Assembly (NCBI GenBank): GCA_016710265.1
Contig: JADJJL010000006.1
Span: 248,001-312,000, forward strand
DNA: 64,000 bases
Direction of reading: 5' to 3'
From: Saprospiraceae bacterium
GTDB taxonomy: Bacteria; Bacteroidota; Bacteroidia; Chitinophagales; Saprospiraceae
The notes beneath the pieces were generated by a model. It saw nothing but the letters and a program-made list of their open reading frames with translations, ran no database searches and was not told the DNA's origin. Made by a program: the position numbers and the translations under genes. Below are positions 9,332 to 20,000 of this stretch, piece by piece; position 1 is the stretch's first letter, and every line of letters begins with the position of its first letter.

Positions 9332-9414
9332 GGATCTAAGGCAAAGGTATTTACATCATTCAAGCCTGATATCAGGGTAAACCATGAATTTTTTAAAAAA
9401 GATTGAAAGATTTT

Positions 9415-10059
9415 CTAAATGAGTTTTTGCTCATAGGCAGCGCGAACAAGGCCGGCTGAATTTTTTACATTTAGCTTGGAAATCAAACTGCTTCTATGGG
9501 TTTCAACAGTCTTTAAAGAGATGAACAATGTTTTTGCTATGTCATAGGTGGTAAATTCCTTAACGATTAACTCCAAAACTTCTTTTTCTCTTCTGGTTAA
9601 TTTTGGATAAATGGAATATTTACTTCTTTTAGGTCCTTTGTCGGAAGACAATCCATCCATGATGGTTTCAGTCACTTCTTTGCTGAAATAAGTTTGGCCT
9701 CGAGAGACCGATTCAATGGCTTCCACCAATTCTACGCGGCCAGTGTTTTTAAGGATATAACCTTTTGCCCCATTTTTTAATATTTCAGTGACAAAACTCT
9801 TTTCGTTATACATGGACAACGCAAGAATATTAATGTTGAGATTTTGGTTGTAAATGGTTTTGCAAATTTCAATTCCGCTCATATCAGGTAAGTTGATGTC
9901 CAACAATAATACATCAAATTCTGAAGTCATCAATATATCCAGCAGTTCTTTGCCGGAATAACATTTTGCTACTAATTTGATATCTTTTTCATGAGATAGG
10001 ATGGACTCTATTCCATCGACAAACATGGTATGGTCATCTACAATGGCTACTCTAATCAT
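9415..10059 (-). CDS. NarL/LuxR-family response regulator
   Basis: A 214-residue transcription regulator. The receiver has acidic residues VDDH at the start, phospho-acceptor D54 in LLLDINLPDMSG and K104 in GYILKNT. The C-terminal LuxR helix-turn-helix has LTRREKEVLELIVKE and SLKTVETHRSSLISKL. It precedes the HisKA_3 kinase (gap 83 nt) and the two form a cognate pair. A good promoter lies at 10135-10164, giving a leader of about 70 nt. Confidence 0.95.
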   Translation of the reverse strand: MIRVAIVDDHTMFVDGIESILSHEKDIKLVAKCYSGKELLDILMTSEFDVLLLDINLPDMSGIEICKTIYNQNLNINILALSMYNEKSFVTEILKNGAKGYILKNTGRVELVEAIESVSRGQTYFSKEVTETIMDGLSSDKGPKRSKYSIYPKLTRREKEVLELIVKEFTTYDIAKTLFISLKTVETHRSSLISKLNVKNSAGLVRAAYEQKLI

Positions 10060-10134
10060 CTTTTTTTTGAATAAATGGATTGAAAACTACGGAGTATGCA
10101 TGAAGATACTTTAAAAGAATAAACGGGATGATGG

Positions 10135-10164
10135 CAAAGTTAATCTAATTTTTATACTGCAAAT
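10135..10164 (-). promoter_or_regulatory. Promoter of the NarL-type regulator gene
   Basis: Minus strand TTTG (10161-10164), 18-nt spacer, TAACTTTG (10135-10142). It matches the Bacteroidota -33/-7 consensus and drives the regulator-kinase pair. Confidence 0.55.
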
Positions 10165-10177
10165 ACAATTTTAACAA

Positions 10178-10900
10178 TTATTGCCATTTATTCATTTGAT
10201 TGATGACCGCTTTCATGTCTTTGGGTAATGGGCATTCAAAATATAAAGATTGGCCATTCAGCTCAAATTTTAAGGAATGGGCATGAAGTGCAGTTCTTGC
10301 GATCAAATCAGGGTTGGTTTCTTCAAATTTTCCTTTGCGAACATAATTTTTTATATCGTCTATTTTAAGATTGGGTTTTAAGCTGTAGATTGGATCTGCC
10401 ACAATGGGGCAATGAATGGAAGCCAGGTGAACTCTAATTTGATGGGTTCGGCCGGTGAGTGGCTTACATTCGATTTGGGAAAATTTTTTCCATGCATGGC
10501 TTAATTTAAATAGAGTCTCTGATGGTTTTCCTTTAGGATGAATAATCATTCTTCCATCGCCTGCACTAGAATGTGCAATTGGGGAATTAATACTGCCTTC
10601 TTCAAAAGGGGGTTTCCCATGGACGATGGCTAAATAGGTTTTTTGAATTTTTTGTTCTTCAAATAAAAGACTTAAAGATCGATGAGTCTGAGAGTTTTTT
10701 GCAAAAATCAATAATCCGCTAGTGTCTTTATCTATTCTGTGCACCGTAAATACAGTTTTTCCTTGTTGAGTGAGAATCTGATGTGCGTTTGGTTTATTAA
10801 GATCGAATCTATCAGGAATGCTAAGCAATCCGGCCGGTTTATCAATGATGACCATGTCCTCATTTTCAAATATTAGATCTGGAATCTTCTTGATGGTCAA
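10178..10900 (-). CDS. RluA-family RNA pseudouridine synthase
   Basis: A 240-residue enzyme that isomerises uridine to pseudouridine in rRNA or tRNA. The catalytic aspartate lies in HRIDKDTSGLLIFAKN, and GRTHQIRVHLASIHCPIVAD is the second family signature (motif III). No S4 domain precedes the catalytic domain, which fits the shorter RluA/TruC-like members. The exact target base cannot be assigned. Its ATG overlaps the stop of the ribF fusion gene by 4 nt, so both are in one operon. Confidence 0.93.
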   Translation of the reverse strand: MTIKKIPDLIFENEDMVIIDKPAGLLSIPDRFDLNKPNAHQILTQQGKTVFTVHRIDKDTSGLLIFAKNSQTHRSLSLLFEEQKIQKTYLAIVHGKPPFEEGSINSPIAHSSAGDGRMIIHPKGKPSETLFKLSHAWKKFSQIECKPLTGRTHQIRVHLASIHCPIVADPIYSLKPNLKIDDIKNYVRKGKFEETNPDLIARTALHAHSLKFELNGQSLYFECPLPKDMKAVINQMNKWQ

Positions 10901-12906
10901 TCTTTATATTGTTTTGGAATATCCTTGTAGGTTTGGTGGTTAAACAAGTAAAAATGTACAAATAAGGAGCCTTTCAAAACTCCATTTAACTGTTCAGCAC
11001 CAATCTTGATTTGATTTATTTTGTGGGTGTAGCTTTCTTTTTTTTGTATGAGCCATAAGGTAGAAAGGATGGACCAGATATATGCTTCAATAACTTTAAG
11101 GGTTAATTTAAATTGCCCACCCAGTAAGTATTTTATACTTATCAATACATCTAAGATAAGTCTTATTGGAAGTAATATTATTAAATACCAGTAGGGAGTA
11201 TTTTTAAAAATAGTGCTGAGATTATTTCTAAAATTTAAAAACACCTTTCTTGGATTGTCATAATCCAAGGTACCTCCTCCTAAATGATAAACTTTTGACT
11301 CGGGCTCAAACCAAATTTCTCCACCCGCCCTTTGTATTCTCCAGCAAAGGTCAATTTCTTCCTGATGTGCAAAATAGTCCGGATCAAAACCTCCAATAGA
11401 TTTAAACATGGCCGCATTCACCAAAAATGCCGCTCCGCTTGCCCAGAATATGCGTCTGGCATCATTGTATTGCCCCATGTCGGCTTCCACTGTTTGCAAC
11501 ATTCGACCTCTTGAAAAGGTATAACCAAGTAGGTCTATCATTCCACCTGCGGCGCCTGCATATTCAAAATTTTCTGGGTGATTTGCAGATAAAATTTTTG
11601 GCTGGCAAGCCATAATTTTTGGATTCAGATGGACCCTTTTAAGCAGAGGTGTAATCCAATCATTGATCACTTTAACATCAGAATTAATAAGGATATAATA
11701 ATCAGCATTGACTTGTTTGAGTCCTCTGTTGTATCCTTCTGCAAAACCATAATTTTGGCTTAATCTGATTTTTTTTATCTCTGGATAATTTTGACTAACC
11801 CATAACAAACTTTGATCCGTTGAAGCATTATCTATGAAGTATAATTCAGCGTTTTCAGGTAGATTTTGAAAGACGGATGGTAAATAATCGGGAAGTATTT
11901 TCTCTCCGTTGAAATTTAAGATGACCACAGCTACTTTAGGTTGCTTGATATTTGCAGTTTGAGATATCAGATATTTGTCAAGCAGCTTTTCAATTTTGGC
12001 ATCATCCTTTTGTATCTGATTTTGAAGTAAATCCAAATTTTCAAATTTTTCATCGGGACGAATGTACTCTATCACTTCAATGATTGCCTTGCGATGATAA
12101 ATGTTTTGATTAAAATCTTTAATATGAATTTCTATACTGTTTTCTAAATTTGAACCAAGAGTGGGTCTGTTTCCAATATAAAGTAAACCTCTATAGATAT
12201 TCCCATCCAAATGCACCAGTGAAGCATAGATTCCTGGATTGGGTAATAATTTTGAACTGTCGTCAGGTTTTAAATTGGCAGTGGGATATCCAATTTGATT
12301 ACCTAATTGCATTCCTTTGACCACTGTCCCGCTAATTAAGTATGGTCTTCCCAATAGCTGATTGGCCGTTTTTAAATCATTTTGACGTAAGGCTTCTCTG
12401 ATATGAGTAGAGCTTATTTTTTCGTAAGCCAATTCCTGCTTACTAATCTCTTCCAATTGATAGTGACCATCTGCAGCATATTTCTTAAGCAATTTAATAT
12501 CACCTTCACTGTTCATCCCAAATCGATGATCAAATCCAATCACCAATATTTTGGGCTTAAAAAGTTTGATGATAAAATTTTCGATGTACTCTTCAGCAAT
12601 TTGCTGAGAAAATTCAAAACTGAATGGGACTAAAATTAGATATTTAAGCTTCGTTTCAGAAAGCAATTTGATTTTTTCATCTAAGGTATTTAACAAATAA
12701 TTTGATCTATTATTTTGATCCAATACTTTGCGTGGATGGGGATCAAAAGTGATCAGAATAGAGTCAGAACCATTTTGTTGGGCTAGTTGGCAAACTTTAT
12801 TAACAATCTGCCGATGTCCTTGATGAAAACCATCAAAGGCTCCTATTGTTATAACAGGCAGATGAAATATAGGTAAATCATCTTGATTAAGGCGTAATAC
12901 TTTCAT
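10897..12906 (-). CDS. ribF: RibF riboflavin kinase/FAD synthetase fused to a GT2 glycosyltransferase
   Basis: One reading frame of 669 residues from the ATG at 12906; an upstream TTG-type extension was rejected because MKVLRLNQ is a normal RibF start. Residues 1 to about 315 are a complete RibF: nucleotidyltransferase motif ITIGAFDGFHQGH, then the kinase part with GYPTANLKPDD, GIYAS and GNRPTLGS. From about residue 323 a family 2 glycosyltransferase begins (VAVVILNFNG, LINSDVKVI, FAHQEEIDLCWR), with hydrophobic segments near the C terminus. No ATG lies in frame between the halves, so the second is not easily a separate gene. The fusion of FAD synthesis with glycosyl transfer has no obvious biochemical logic. 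An indel joining two neighbouring genes must be excluded. Confidence 0.85.
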   Translation of the reverse strand: MKVLRLNQDDLPIFHLPVITIGAFDGFHQGHRQIVNKVCQLAQQNGSDSILITFDPHPRKVLDQNNRSNYLLNTLDEKIKLLSETKLKYLILVPFSFEFSQQIAEEYIENFIIKLFKPKILVIGFDHRFGMNSEGDIKLLKKYAADGHYQLEEISKQELAYEKISSTHIREALRQNDLKTANQLLGRPYLISGTVVKGMQLGNQIGYPTANLKPDDSSKLLPNPGIYASLVHLDGNIYRGLLYIGNRPTLGSNLENSIEIHIKDFNQNIYHRKAIIEVIEYIRPDEKFENLDLLQNQIQKDDAKIEKLLDKYLISQTANIKQPKVAVVILNFNGEKILPDYLPSVFQNLPENAELYFIDNASTDQSLLWVSQNYPEIKKIRLSQNYGFAEGYNRGLKQVNADYYILINSDVKVINDWITPLLKRVHLNPKIMACQPKILSANHPENFEYAGAAGGMIDLLGYTFSRGRMLQTVEADMGQYNDARRIFWASGAAFLVNAAMFKSIGGFDPDYFAHQEEIDLCWRIQRAGGEIWFEPESKVYHLGGGTLDYDNPRKVFLNFRNNLSTIFKNTPYWYLIILLPIRLILDVLISIKYLLGGQFKLTLKVIEAYIWSILSTLWLIQKKESYTHKINQIKIGAEQLNGVLKGSLFVHFYLFNHQTYKDIPKQYKD

Positions 12907-12998
12907 GGATGAATATGCAAAAATATGAAAACAAAAATGCCCTGAGACCATTAATAACGTCAATAGATTAATTTTGGGATTTAATTAACATTTTTAGG

Positions 12999-14093
12999 AT
13001 GAATATATTTTTAGAAGAAATAGTTGAAAAGTTAAAATTGGTCAAGGATCCACAGTCGAATATTGACATTGTGACATTGAAAATGATCAGAAACCTAAAG
13101 GTGACGGATCGAAATATATTCTTTGATATTTACTTACCAGCTCAGGATTATCCACATAAGGATGCGTTATATGGCAGTATTGAAACATGCATTCAGCAGC
13201 ATTTTCCAGAATACCAAGTGCATGCACATTTTGTGGTTAAGTCACCTTTTGCAGAAGCTCCAAATTCATTATTACCTCAAATTTCAAATTTTATAGCTGT
13301 CTGTTCCGGAAAAGGTGGGGTAGGAAAGTCGACTGTTTCTGTCAACCTTGCGATCGCTCTCCAACGATTGGGATTCAAAACAGGATTGCTGGATGCTGAT
13401 TTATACGGCCCATCACTACCAACCATGTTGGGTATTCAGAATCAAAGACCACAAGTTCGAGATGTCGATGGTAAAAAGCAATTGGTTCCCATTACGGTAA
13501 ATGGAATTCCAGTCATTTCATTAGGAAATATTATTGAAGCTGAGCAAGCTGTGGTCTTGCGAGGGCCTAGATTAGCTGCTATTATTAAACAATTCTTCCA
13601 AGAAACGTATTGGCCTATTTTAGATTATCTCATCATTGATTTACCTCCCGGTACTGGCGATGTGCAATTGACCTTGGTCCAAACAATTCCATTAACTGGC
13701 GTTGTGATGGTTACCACCCCTCAGGAAGTTGCTGTTATTGATGCCATCAAAGCCGCCAATATGTTTAGCATGGATCAAATAAAGGTTCCTATTTTAGGAG
13801 TCGTGGAAAATATGTCCTGGTTTGAACCTGAGGATGCGCCCGGGAAAAAATATTACATATTTGGCCAACATGGAGGAGCGCGGCTGGCACATTTTACGCA
13901 TTCCACAGTTTTAGGTCAAATTCCTATCGTAGAGACTTTAAGAGAACGTTCGGATTCAGGATCTGTATTTGCATCTAAAGTAGATGAATTGTATCCTGAA
14001 ATTTATGCTCAAATTGCCAAATCAATGGATCAAAAAGTCAAATTAAGAAATTCAATTTTATCGCCCACCCAACCAGTAGTCCCTGCTGTTTGA
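12999..14093 (+). CDS. mrp: Mrp/NBP35-family P-loop ATPase, iron-sulfur carrier
   Basis: A 364-residue cytosolic ATPase of the Mrp/ApbC family, which loads Fe-S clusters onto target proteins. The N-terminal 90 residues are a MIP18 (DUF59) domain; the deviant Walker A motif CSGKGGVGKST is at residues 102-112, followed by DADLYGPSLPTML and IIDLPPGTGDVQ. Length and order are typical for Bacteroidota. It is divergent from the ribF fusion gene and a TAATTTTG -7 box lies at 12969-12976. pyrF follows after 12 nt, so the two are probably co-transcribed. Confidence 0.95.
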   Translation: MNIFLEEIVEKLKLVKDPQSNIDIVTLKMIRNLKVTDRNIFFDIYLPAQDYPHKDALYGSIETCIQQHFPEYQVHAHFVVKSPFAEAPNSLLPQISNFIAVCSGKGGVGKSTVSVNLAIALQRLGFKTGLLDADLYGPSLPTMLGIQNQRPQVRDVDGKKQLVPITVNGIPVISLGNIIEAEQAVVLRGPRLAAIIKQFFQETYWPILDYLIIDLPPGTGDVQLTLVQTIPLTGVVMVTTPQEVAVIDAIKAANMFSMDQIKVPILGVVENMSWFEPEDAPGKKYYIFGQHGGARLAHFTHSTVLGQIPIVETLRERSDSGSVFASKVDELYPEIYAQIAKSMDQKVKLRNSILSPTQPVVPAV

Positions 14094-14105
14094 TAGAACA
14101 AGGTC

Positions 14106-14915
14106 ATGCATAAAAATCAACCCTTTTTATCTGAGCAGATTCAACGAAAAAAGAGCTTTCTCTGCGTAGGCTTGGATCCGGATTTGGAAAAGATACCAGA
14201 TGAATATTTAAATAAAGAAGAACCATTGCTGAGCTTTTGTAAAGACGTCATTGACTGTACTAAACATATTGCAATTGCCTATAAAATCAATATTGCTTTT
14301 TTTGAAGCATTAGGACCGAATGGATGGAGTCAATTGGAAAAATTGTCTAAAGAAATTCCAGAGGATTGTTTATTTATTGCAGATGCCAAAAGAGCTGATA
14401 TTGGCAATACTTCCAAAAAGTATGCAGAATATTTTTATGACAGACTCGGTGCGGATGCATTGACCTTACATCCTTATATGGGGGTAGATTCACTCTTACC
14501 TTTCCTCGTAAGAAAGGATAAATGGTCTATCGTGCTTGCACTTACTTCAAACCCAGGAGCATCTGATTTTGAATTACAAAAATCAGATCAAGGTGAATAT
14601 TTTTTTGAGATGGTTGTTAAAAAATTCAATAGCCAGGAATTACAGGAGCATGTCATGTTTGTAGTTGGTGCTACACAATCTTCTTATATAGAAAAAATTA
14701 GATTATTGGCTCCAAATTCATTTTTATTGATTCCCGGTGTAGGTGAACAAGGCGGCAGTCTGGAGGATACAGTCAAAGCTGGCCGGAATCAAACAGAAGG
14801 ATTGATCATCAATGTTGGGCGAAAAATTATGTATCCCAAAGGCAAAATCACAAAACCTGATGACATCAGAGCATCTGCTGATGAATTCCATTCGCAAATG
14901 AAAGTTTATTTCTAA
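14106..14915 (+). CDS. pyrF: Orotidine 5'-phosphate decarboxylase (long, type 2)
   Basis: Catalyses the last step of UMP synthesis, decarboxylation of OMP. The active-site motif DAKRADIGN is at residues 93-101, with FLCVGLDPD near the N terminus and LLIPGVGEQGG in the phosphate-binding end. At 269 residues it belongs to the longer type 2 branch. It follows mrp by 12 nt. The 3' end converges on the T9SS dehydrogenase gene with a 22-nt gap and no clear terminator. Confidence 0.97.
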   Translation: MHKNQPFLSEQIQRKKSFLCVGLDPDLEKIPDEYLNKEEPLLSFCKDVIDCTKHIAIAYKINIAFFEALGPNGWSQLEKLSKEIPEDCLFIADAKRADIGNTSKKYAEYFYDRLGADALTLHPYMGVDSLLPFLVRKDKWSIVLALTSNPGASDFELQKSDQGEYFFEMVVKKFNSQELQEHVMFVVGATQSSYIEKIRLLAPNSFLLIPGVGEQGGSLEDTVKAGRNQTEGLIINVGRKIMYPKGKITKPDDIRASADEFHSQMKVYF

Positions 14916-14937
14916 GAAGTTCTAAAAATAGAGTCCT

Positions 14938-17019
14938 TTAAATTTTATTGATTTTAGTCCTTTGTTGGATGTTTTGTTTGTTGGATTTAATCAAAACAAG
15001 ATATATACCATTGGGGACATGTTGGATGTCGATTAAAATTTGGTGGTGGACATCCTTGGCCGTATTCTGCCAAACGACATTTCCATTTTCATCATAAACC
15101 AGAATTTCAAAAGGTAGTTGAAGCCTAGCATCAAGGATTAAATTAAATATTCCACTTCCTGGATTTGGGAAAAGACTAAAAAATTCAACTTTTGGATCTA
15201 TGATTGCAGAAGGAACTAAAAAAACCGAATCTGACAATTCGCTTTCACAATTATTTTGATCGATGACCGAAAGTTGAAAAAACCCTCTTTGGTCAATCAA
15301 TAAATTAGAATCTGAACTAGATGATAAAAATTGTCCATCCAAATACCAATTATAACTAATAAAACCTGATGGGGCTTGGATGATGTCGCCTTGAATTTTA
15401 ATAAGTGGTTTTGGCGGTAATGGGTGAATCGTAATTTCTATTTCTGAAGACCAATTTGAAATGCAATCATTTTTGTCTTTTATTTTTAATGAATAAATTC
15501 CAGATTCTGATGCATGAAATGTTCTTTGAATTGATTCACTTACTAAAATACTGTCCTTATACCATAGAAATGATTCTGCATCCGGGTCTTCACATGCTAT
15601 CAGTAAAATGCTATCTCCTTCGCAAGCATCAGCTTTCAATATCGGAACAATACAAGCTGTTTTGGTGGATCCTGATTTTAGTTGATACGATTTTTTAATC
15701 ATACACTGTCCTTGTGTGACTGTGACCGAATATATTCCTGCACTTAATCCACTTATGCTAGATGTAGTATCTCCGTTGCTCCAAAGAAAATTAAAATTTA
15801 AAGGATCGTTTAAAATTGAAATGGATCCATTATTTGTTCCGCTGCAATTTAAATCAATTACAGAATCTTGTAAAGTGATTGAACAGGTGTCAGTAATTTT
15901 ATAAATAGAACCTTCAGAAATATCCACAAGATAAATTTGACCTGATTGATCTTCACCAAAAGATGAAATTCTTCCTCTGGAATAATTGAACAATCTTTGG
16001 TTTGTAAAACTGCTGTCACCCTGATTTCGGATGCTCCAAATAATTCCACTACAATAATCTCCATAAATATATTGACCGTAAAGGTAAGAACAGCTATCAG
16101 CTCTATAGACATATCCTCCTGTAACTGAGCAACCCAAAACAAACTCATCGCCTTTGTATGCTACAACAGGAAATGTGTAATTGTTCCTAGGAGAGCAACC
16201 AGATAAATTAAAAGATACATCACCTTCATAACATCTCCATCCAAAATTATCTCCTCCGGTGGATTTATGAGATTGAAAATCTATTTCTTCCCATTCCCCT
16301 TGGCCTACATCACCAATCCACATATCGCCTGTTAATTTATCAAATGAAAACCTCCATGGATTTCTAAGACCAATAGACCAAATTTCAGGTAGAATGGATA
16401 AAGAACTAGCAAATGGATTGCTGTTGGGAATTTTATAACCTGCTGAAGTATCTACATCAATTCTCAGCATTTTACCCAGAAGACTTCTTGTGTTTTGAGC
16501 ATAATTTTGGGGATCACCACCACTTCCTCCATCACCCATACCAATGTAAAGATATTTGTCTGGACCAAATTTTAGGCAACCGCCATTGTGGTTAGAATAA
16601 GGTTGAGGTATTTCCATTAATATTCGTTCACTTAGACTGTCTGCTTTGTTGGCATTGTTTGGATTTACCAAATATTCAGCCACGATTGTATTGCCAGCAC
16701 CGGGGGCACTATAGTTTACATAAAACTTACCATTTACTTTATAATCAGGATGGAATGCAAGACCTAATAGTCCTTGCTCGTTGTTTCTACTATTGACTTT
16801 GCTAACTATATTTAGGAAAGGGATAGGATTAATGATTCCATTTTCAATGATTCGAATTCTCCCTTGTTTTTCAACAACAAATAATCGATTATCTTCAGCA
16901 TGCGTAAGATAAACAGGAATTGAAAATCCACGAGCCACTTGGCTTAAACGAATTCCATTTTGGCTTTTAAGATTGAGCCCTAAAAAGAATAAAATAGATA
17001 GGAGGAGTATTTTTTTCAT
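14938..17019 (-). CDS. Secreted PQQ-type sugar dehydrogenase-like protein with T9SS sorting domain
   Basis: A 693-residue exported protein. After the signal peptide (about 1-19) comes a glucose/sorbosone dehydrogenase-type six-blade propeller (about 25-380) with LLGLAFHPDYK, HNGGCLKFGPD, GMGDGGSGGDPQN and LRNPWRFSFD. Then follow a SprB-like repeat (ISGLSAGIYSVTV), Ig-like segments and a T9SS type A C-terminal domain (FSLFPNPGSGIFNL to the end). The substrate is not predictable, and these propellers do not always bind PQQ. It starts 6 nt after the stop of the LRR protein gene, so it belongs to that operon. Confidence 0.9.
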   Translation of the reverse strand: MKKILLLSILFFLGLNLKSQNGIRLSQVARGFSIPVYLTHAEDNRLFVVEKQGRIRIIENGIINPIPFLNIVSKVNSRNNEQGLLGLAFHPDYKVNGKFYVNYSAPGAGNTIVAEYLVNPNNANKADSLSERILMEIPQPYSNHNGGCLKFGPDKYLYIGMGDGGSGGDPQNYAQNTRSLLGKMLRIDVDTSAGYKIPNSNPFASSLSILPEIWSIGLRNPWRFSFDKLTGDMWIGDVGQGEWEEIDFQSHKSTGGDNFGWRCYEGDVSFNLSGCSPRNNYTFPVVAYKGDEFVLGCSVTGGYVYRADSCSYLYGQYIYGDYCSGIIWSIRNQGDSSFTNQRLFNYSRGRISSFGEDQSGQIYLVDISEGSIYKITDTCSITLQDSVIDLNCSGTNNGSISILNDPLNFNFLWSNGDTTSSISGLSAGIYSVTVTQGQCMIKKSYQLKSGSTKTACIVPILKADACEGDSILLIACEDPDAESFLWYKDSILVSESIQRTFHASESGIYSLKIKDKNDCISNWSSEIEITIHPLPPKPLIKIQGDIIQAPSGFISYNWYLDGQFLSSSSDSNLLIDQRGFFQLSVIDQNNCESELSDSVFLVPSAIIDPKVEFFSLFPNPGSGIFNLILDARLQLPFEILVYDENGNVVWQNTAKDVHHQILIDIQHVPNGIYLVLIKSNKQNIQQRTKINKI

Positions 17020-17025
17020 AATTGA

Positions 17026-20000
17026 TTAATTTAAAACGACATATTTTAACAATTGCTGAGTGCCTTGATCATCTATAAATTTTAGGTAGTATATTCCAGA
17101 GTTAACTTCACAATCCATAAATACTGGTATGTCTGCTTGAACATCTTGAAAATCTTTTTGGATAATCAGTTGCCCATCCGCTTTATAAATTGCTAAGAGC
17201 ATATTACTTGTATAGTTGCTGCTAGACCAATAAAATCCAATATTATTGGAGTTTGGATTTGGAAAAACTTGTAGAATAGATGGATTTTTTAAATCTTCTG
17301 TAGCGACATTCATTCGCACAACAAAATTAAATATTTGGATGCAATTATTGGCATCACGCACTGTGAGGGTATAATTTCCACCCGTTAGATTATTCACATT
17401 GGCCGTATTGGCTCCATGTGACCAATTGTAACGATAGGGTTCCTTTCCTCCTTTTATGACAACTGAGATGGAACCGTTTTTTGTCCCATTGTCTGGTTTT
17501 ACCAAGGTGTCTGAAATAAACATAACAGGGTAGGAATAAAGAGTCAGTCGAATGATACTATCACAACCTAATCGATTGGGGGTGTTTAATTTTATTAAGT
17601 GAATTCCAGGAGCTTTATAAGTGCTGCCTAAATATGAGTAATCTGAGCCAAAACAAGCCGAATCACTTAGTATACGAGTGCTACTTGGAATGGTATTAAC
17701 TTGAATACATGTGGTGTCTTTACAACCATTGTCAGCTTGTACAATCAAACAATATTGACCTCCGCTGTCAATGCTAATACTTTTGGTGTTTTGTAAATTG
17801 GACCATTGGTAGCTAAAAAAATCAGCATTACTACTGAGAATAGTATCTCTGCCTTGACAAATTTCTTGAGGACCAATAATGCCAGCGGTTGGAGCTGTGG
17901 ATTCTTCTACCTTCACGCATGAAAATCCTGTACAGCTATTAACGTCTACCACACTTACACAATAATTTCCTGAATCTGTAACTGTTAAAAAGCGACTTGT
18001 TTGACCGGTATTCCATAAATAACTGGTGTAATTCTCTCCAGCGTCCAAAATGGTACTTTGACCTGGACAATAAAATTTAAAGCCAGCAATTTCTGGCATC
18101 AATTGATTTTGAAATCTTACATTAATAAAAATGGTCCTTTCACAATATTCAGTAGACCCCTTTAATTCAATAATATAAAGTCCCATGCTGTCCACACTAA
18201 TTCTTGTCCAATTGCTATCCTGATTTGAAAAATTCATATTTCCGGGACCTGAAACTTTTCGCCAGGAACTTTGTAAAATATTTCCCGTGGATGTGAGCGT
18301 ACCTTCTGTGCCACAAAATATTTTATTTCCGCCTGCGGATAAAATGGGCCTTGGAACAAAATATACCACTTGTGGAGAAGAATAAGTGAGACAGGGATGT
18401 CTAAGATTGAATTGACCTTGCGTGTTGTTCTTTGTTACTACTTGTGATATATAGTAGGGAGTATCAAATTTAAATCGGATTGGATCATAAGGAAATATAC
18501 CGTTTGGAGCTGACCGTATTAAGCTTCCAATGGGTTGATCGGGATTGGAATAAATAATGTAAAGTACGACATCACCTGTTCCAATGATTTGGTTTCCAAG
18601 TCCATTGGCTTCAACATTTTGTCCTTCACATACCCTTAATGTATCCAATGGCATATCACCAGCCAATCCAGTACAACCACAATCATTGTAACCAGAAACT
18701 GTAAGAACGCATTTTTTGGCGTCCTCAATTTCTATAAAATAATTGGATTTGCAGTTTTGATACAAACTTGTATAAATTTGAGTGCCTACATCAATTAATC
18801 CTTGTCCACTTTTTACACGAAAGGGCGGTGTGCCACCGATGATTTTAAAACTAATATAGTACGCAGAATCATTTCCAATATTTGTGAACTTTATAGTATC
18901 CGCAAACATCTTAGGTAAAATTTCAAAATTGAAAGATAATGGGTTGGTGGTGTCGCAAGCGTTTGCAGCTCGCATTTTTAAATTGTAGTTCCCTGATGAA
19001 GTGGTATTGATATTGATGAATGTGTCAGGAGTATTTTGAATCAATGAATCATTTATGTACCATAGATAACTGGATGCCCCAAAAACCTGATTCACTTTAA
19101 AATAATGGTCTGTTCCATCAGGACAAAAAATAGCTTCTCCCATAATATTACCATTAAGAATCAAAGGCAAATCGGATTTGCCTTGAATGACCTTGATTAA
19201 AAACTCACAACTATTACCATTACAACCATCTATGATAATTTGATATATATGGCCTTTGATAAAATTCGTTCCCCCTATCGTGAAAGGTTGATTTGTGCAA
19301 ACGCTTTGACAGTACAAAGGATTTCCATTTGGATTACAATCATCCAATATAGCCATTTGCATTCCTTCATAGGTTCCAAGGGAGTCATTCAACACATTAC
19401 AATTTCTTGGAAAAACCTCAAGCACTATGCTGTCCTGAGATGCAATAAACAGAATGTGAGAGGAATTCTGAGTAGTAAACGATGAATCACAATAATATTC
19501 AGTAATGGTATCGAGCTGTCCATCAAAAAGAAAGCCGCAATAATCGTGAAGATTTCTAGTACTGCAAAAAGTAGGTGCGCTGTTGCAATTCCTACCAGCG
19601 GTCGGTTGATTACATCTTCCAGGTTCAAAAACCACTACCCTGGTGCGACTTATTTGTATCTCGAAATTATTAAACCGGTCATTTCTGATTGAACCAGAGT
19701 AATATCCTTCGTCGATTTCTGAAGCATTAACAATCTGATAGAAATTTTGATCCGTAATGGTTAAATCTTTATCATCTTTGATCCATTTATAATTATTGTC
19801 TAATACTGATGCATCTACATTGAGCCGGATTGCAAAATTGGTACCCTGAGTGACATAAAAAATAGGGTCTAAATAGATAGGTTTTTGAGGGCTGTATTCA
19901 AAATTTGTGTTCCGTGATAAATTTAATAAAGGAATGAGATCTTCAAAAGTAAATAAGTTATCGTGGATGATAAGTCCCAGAGGAAATTGGTCTCCCCATG

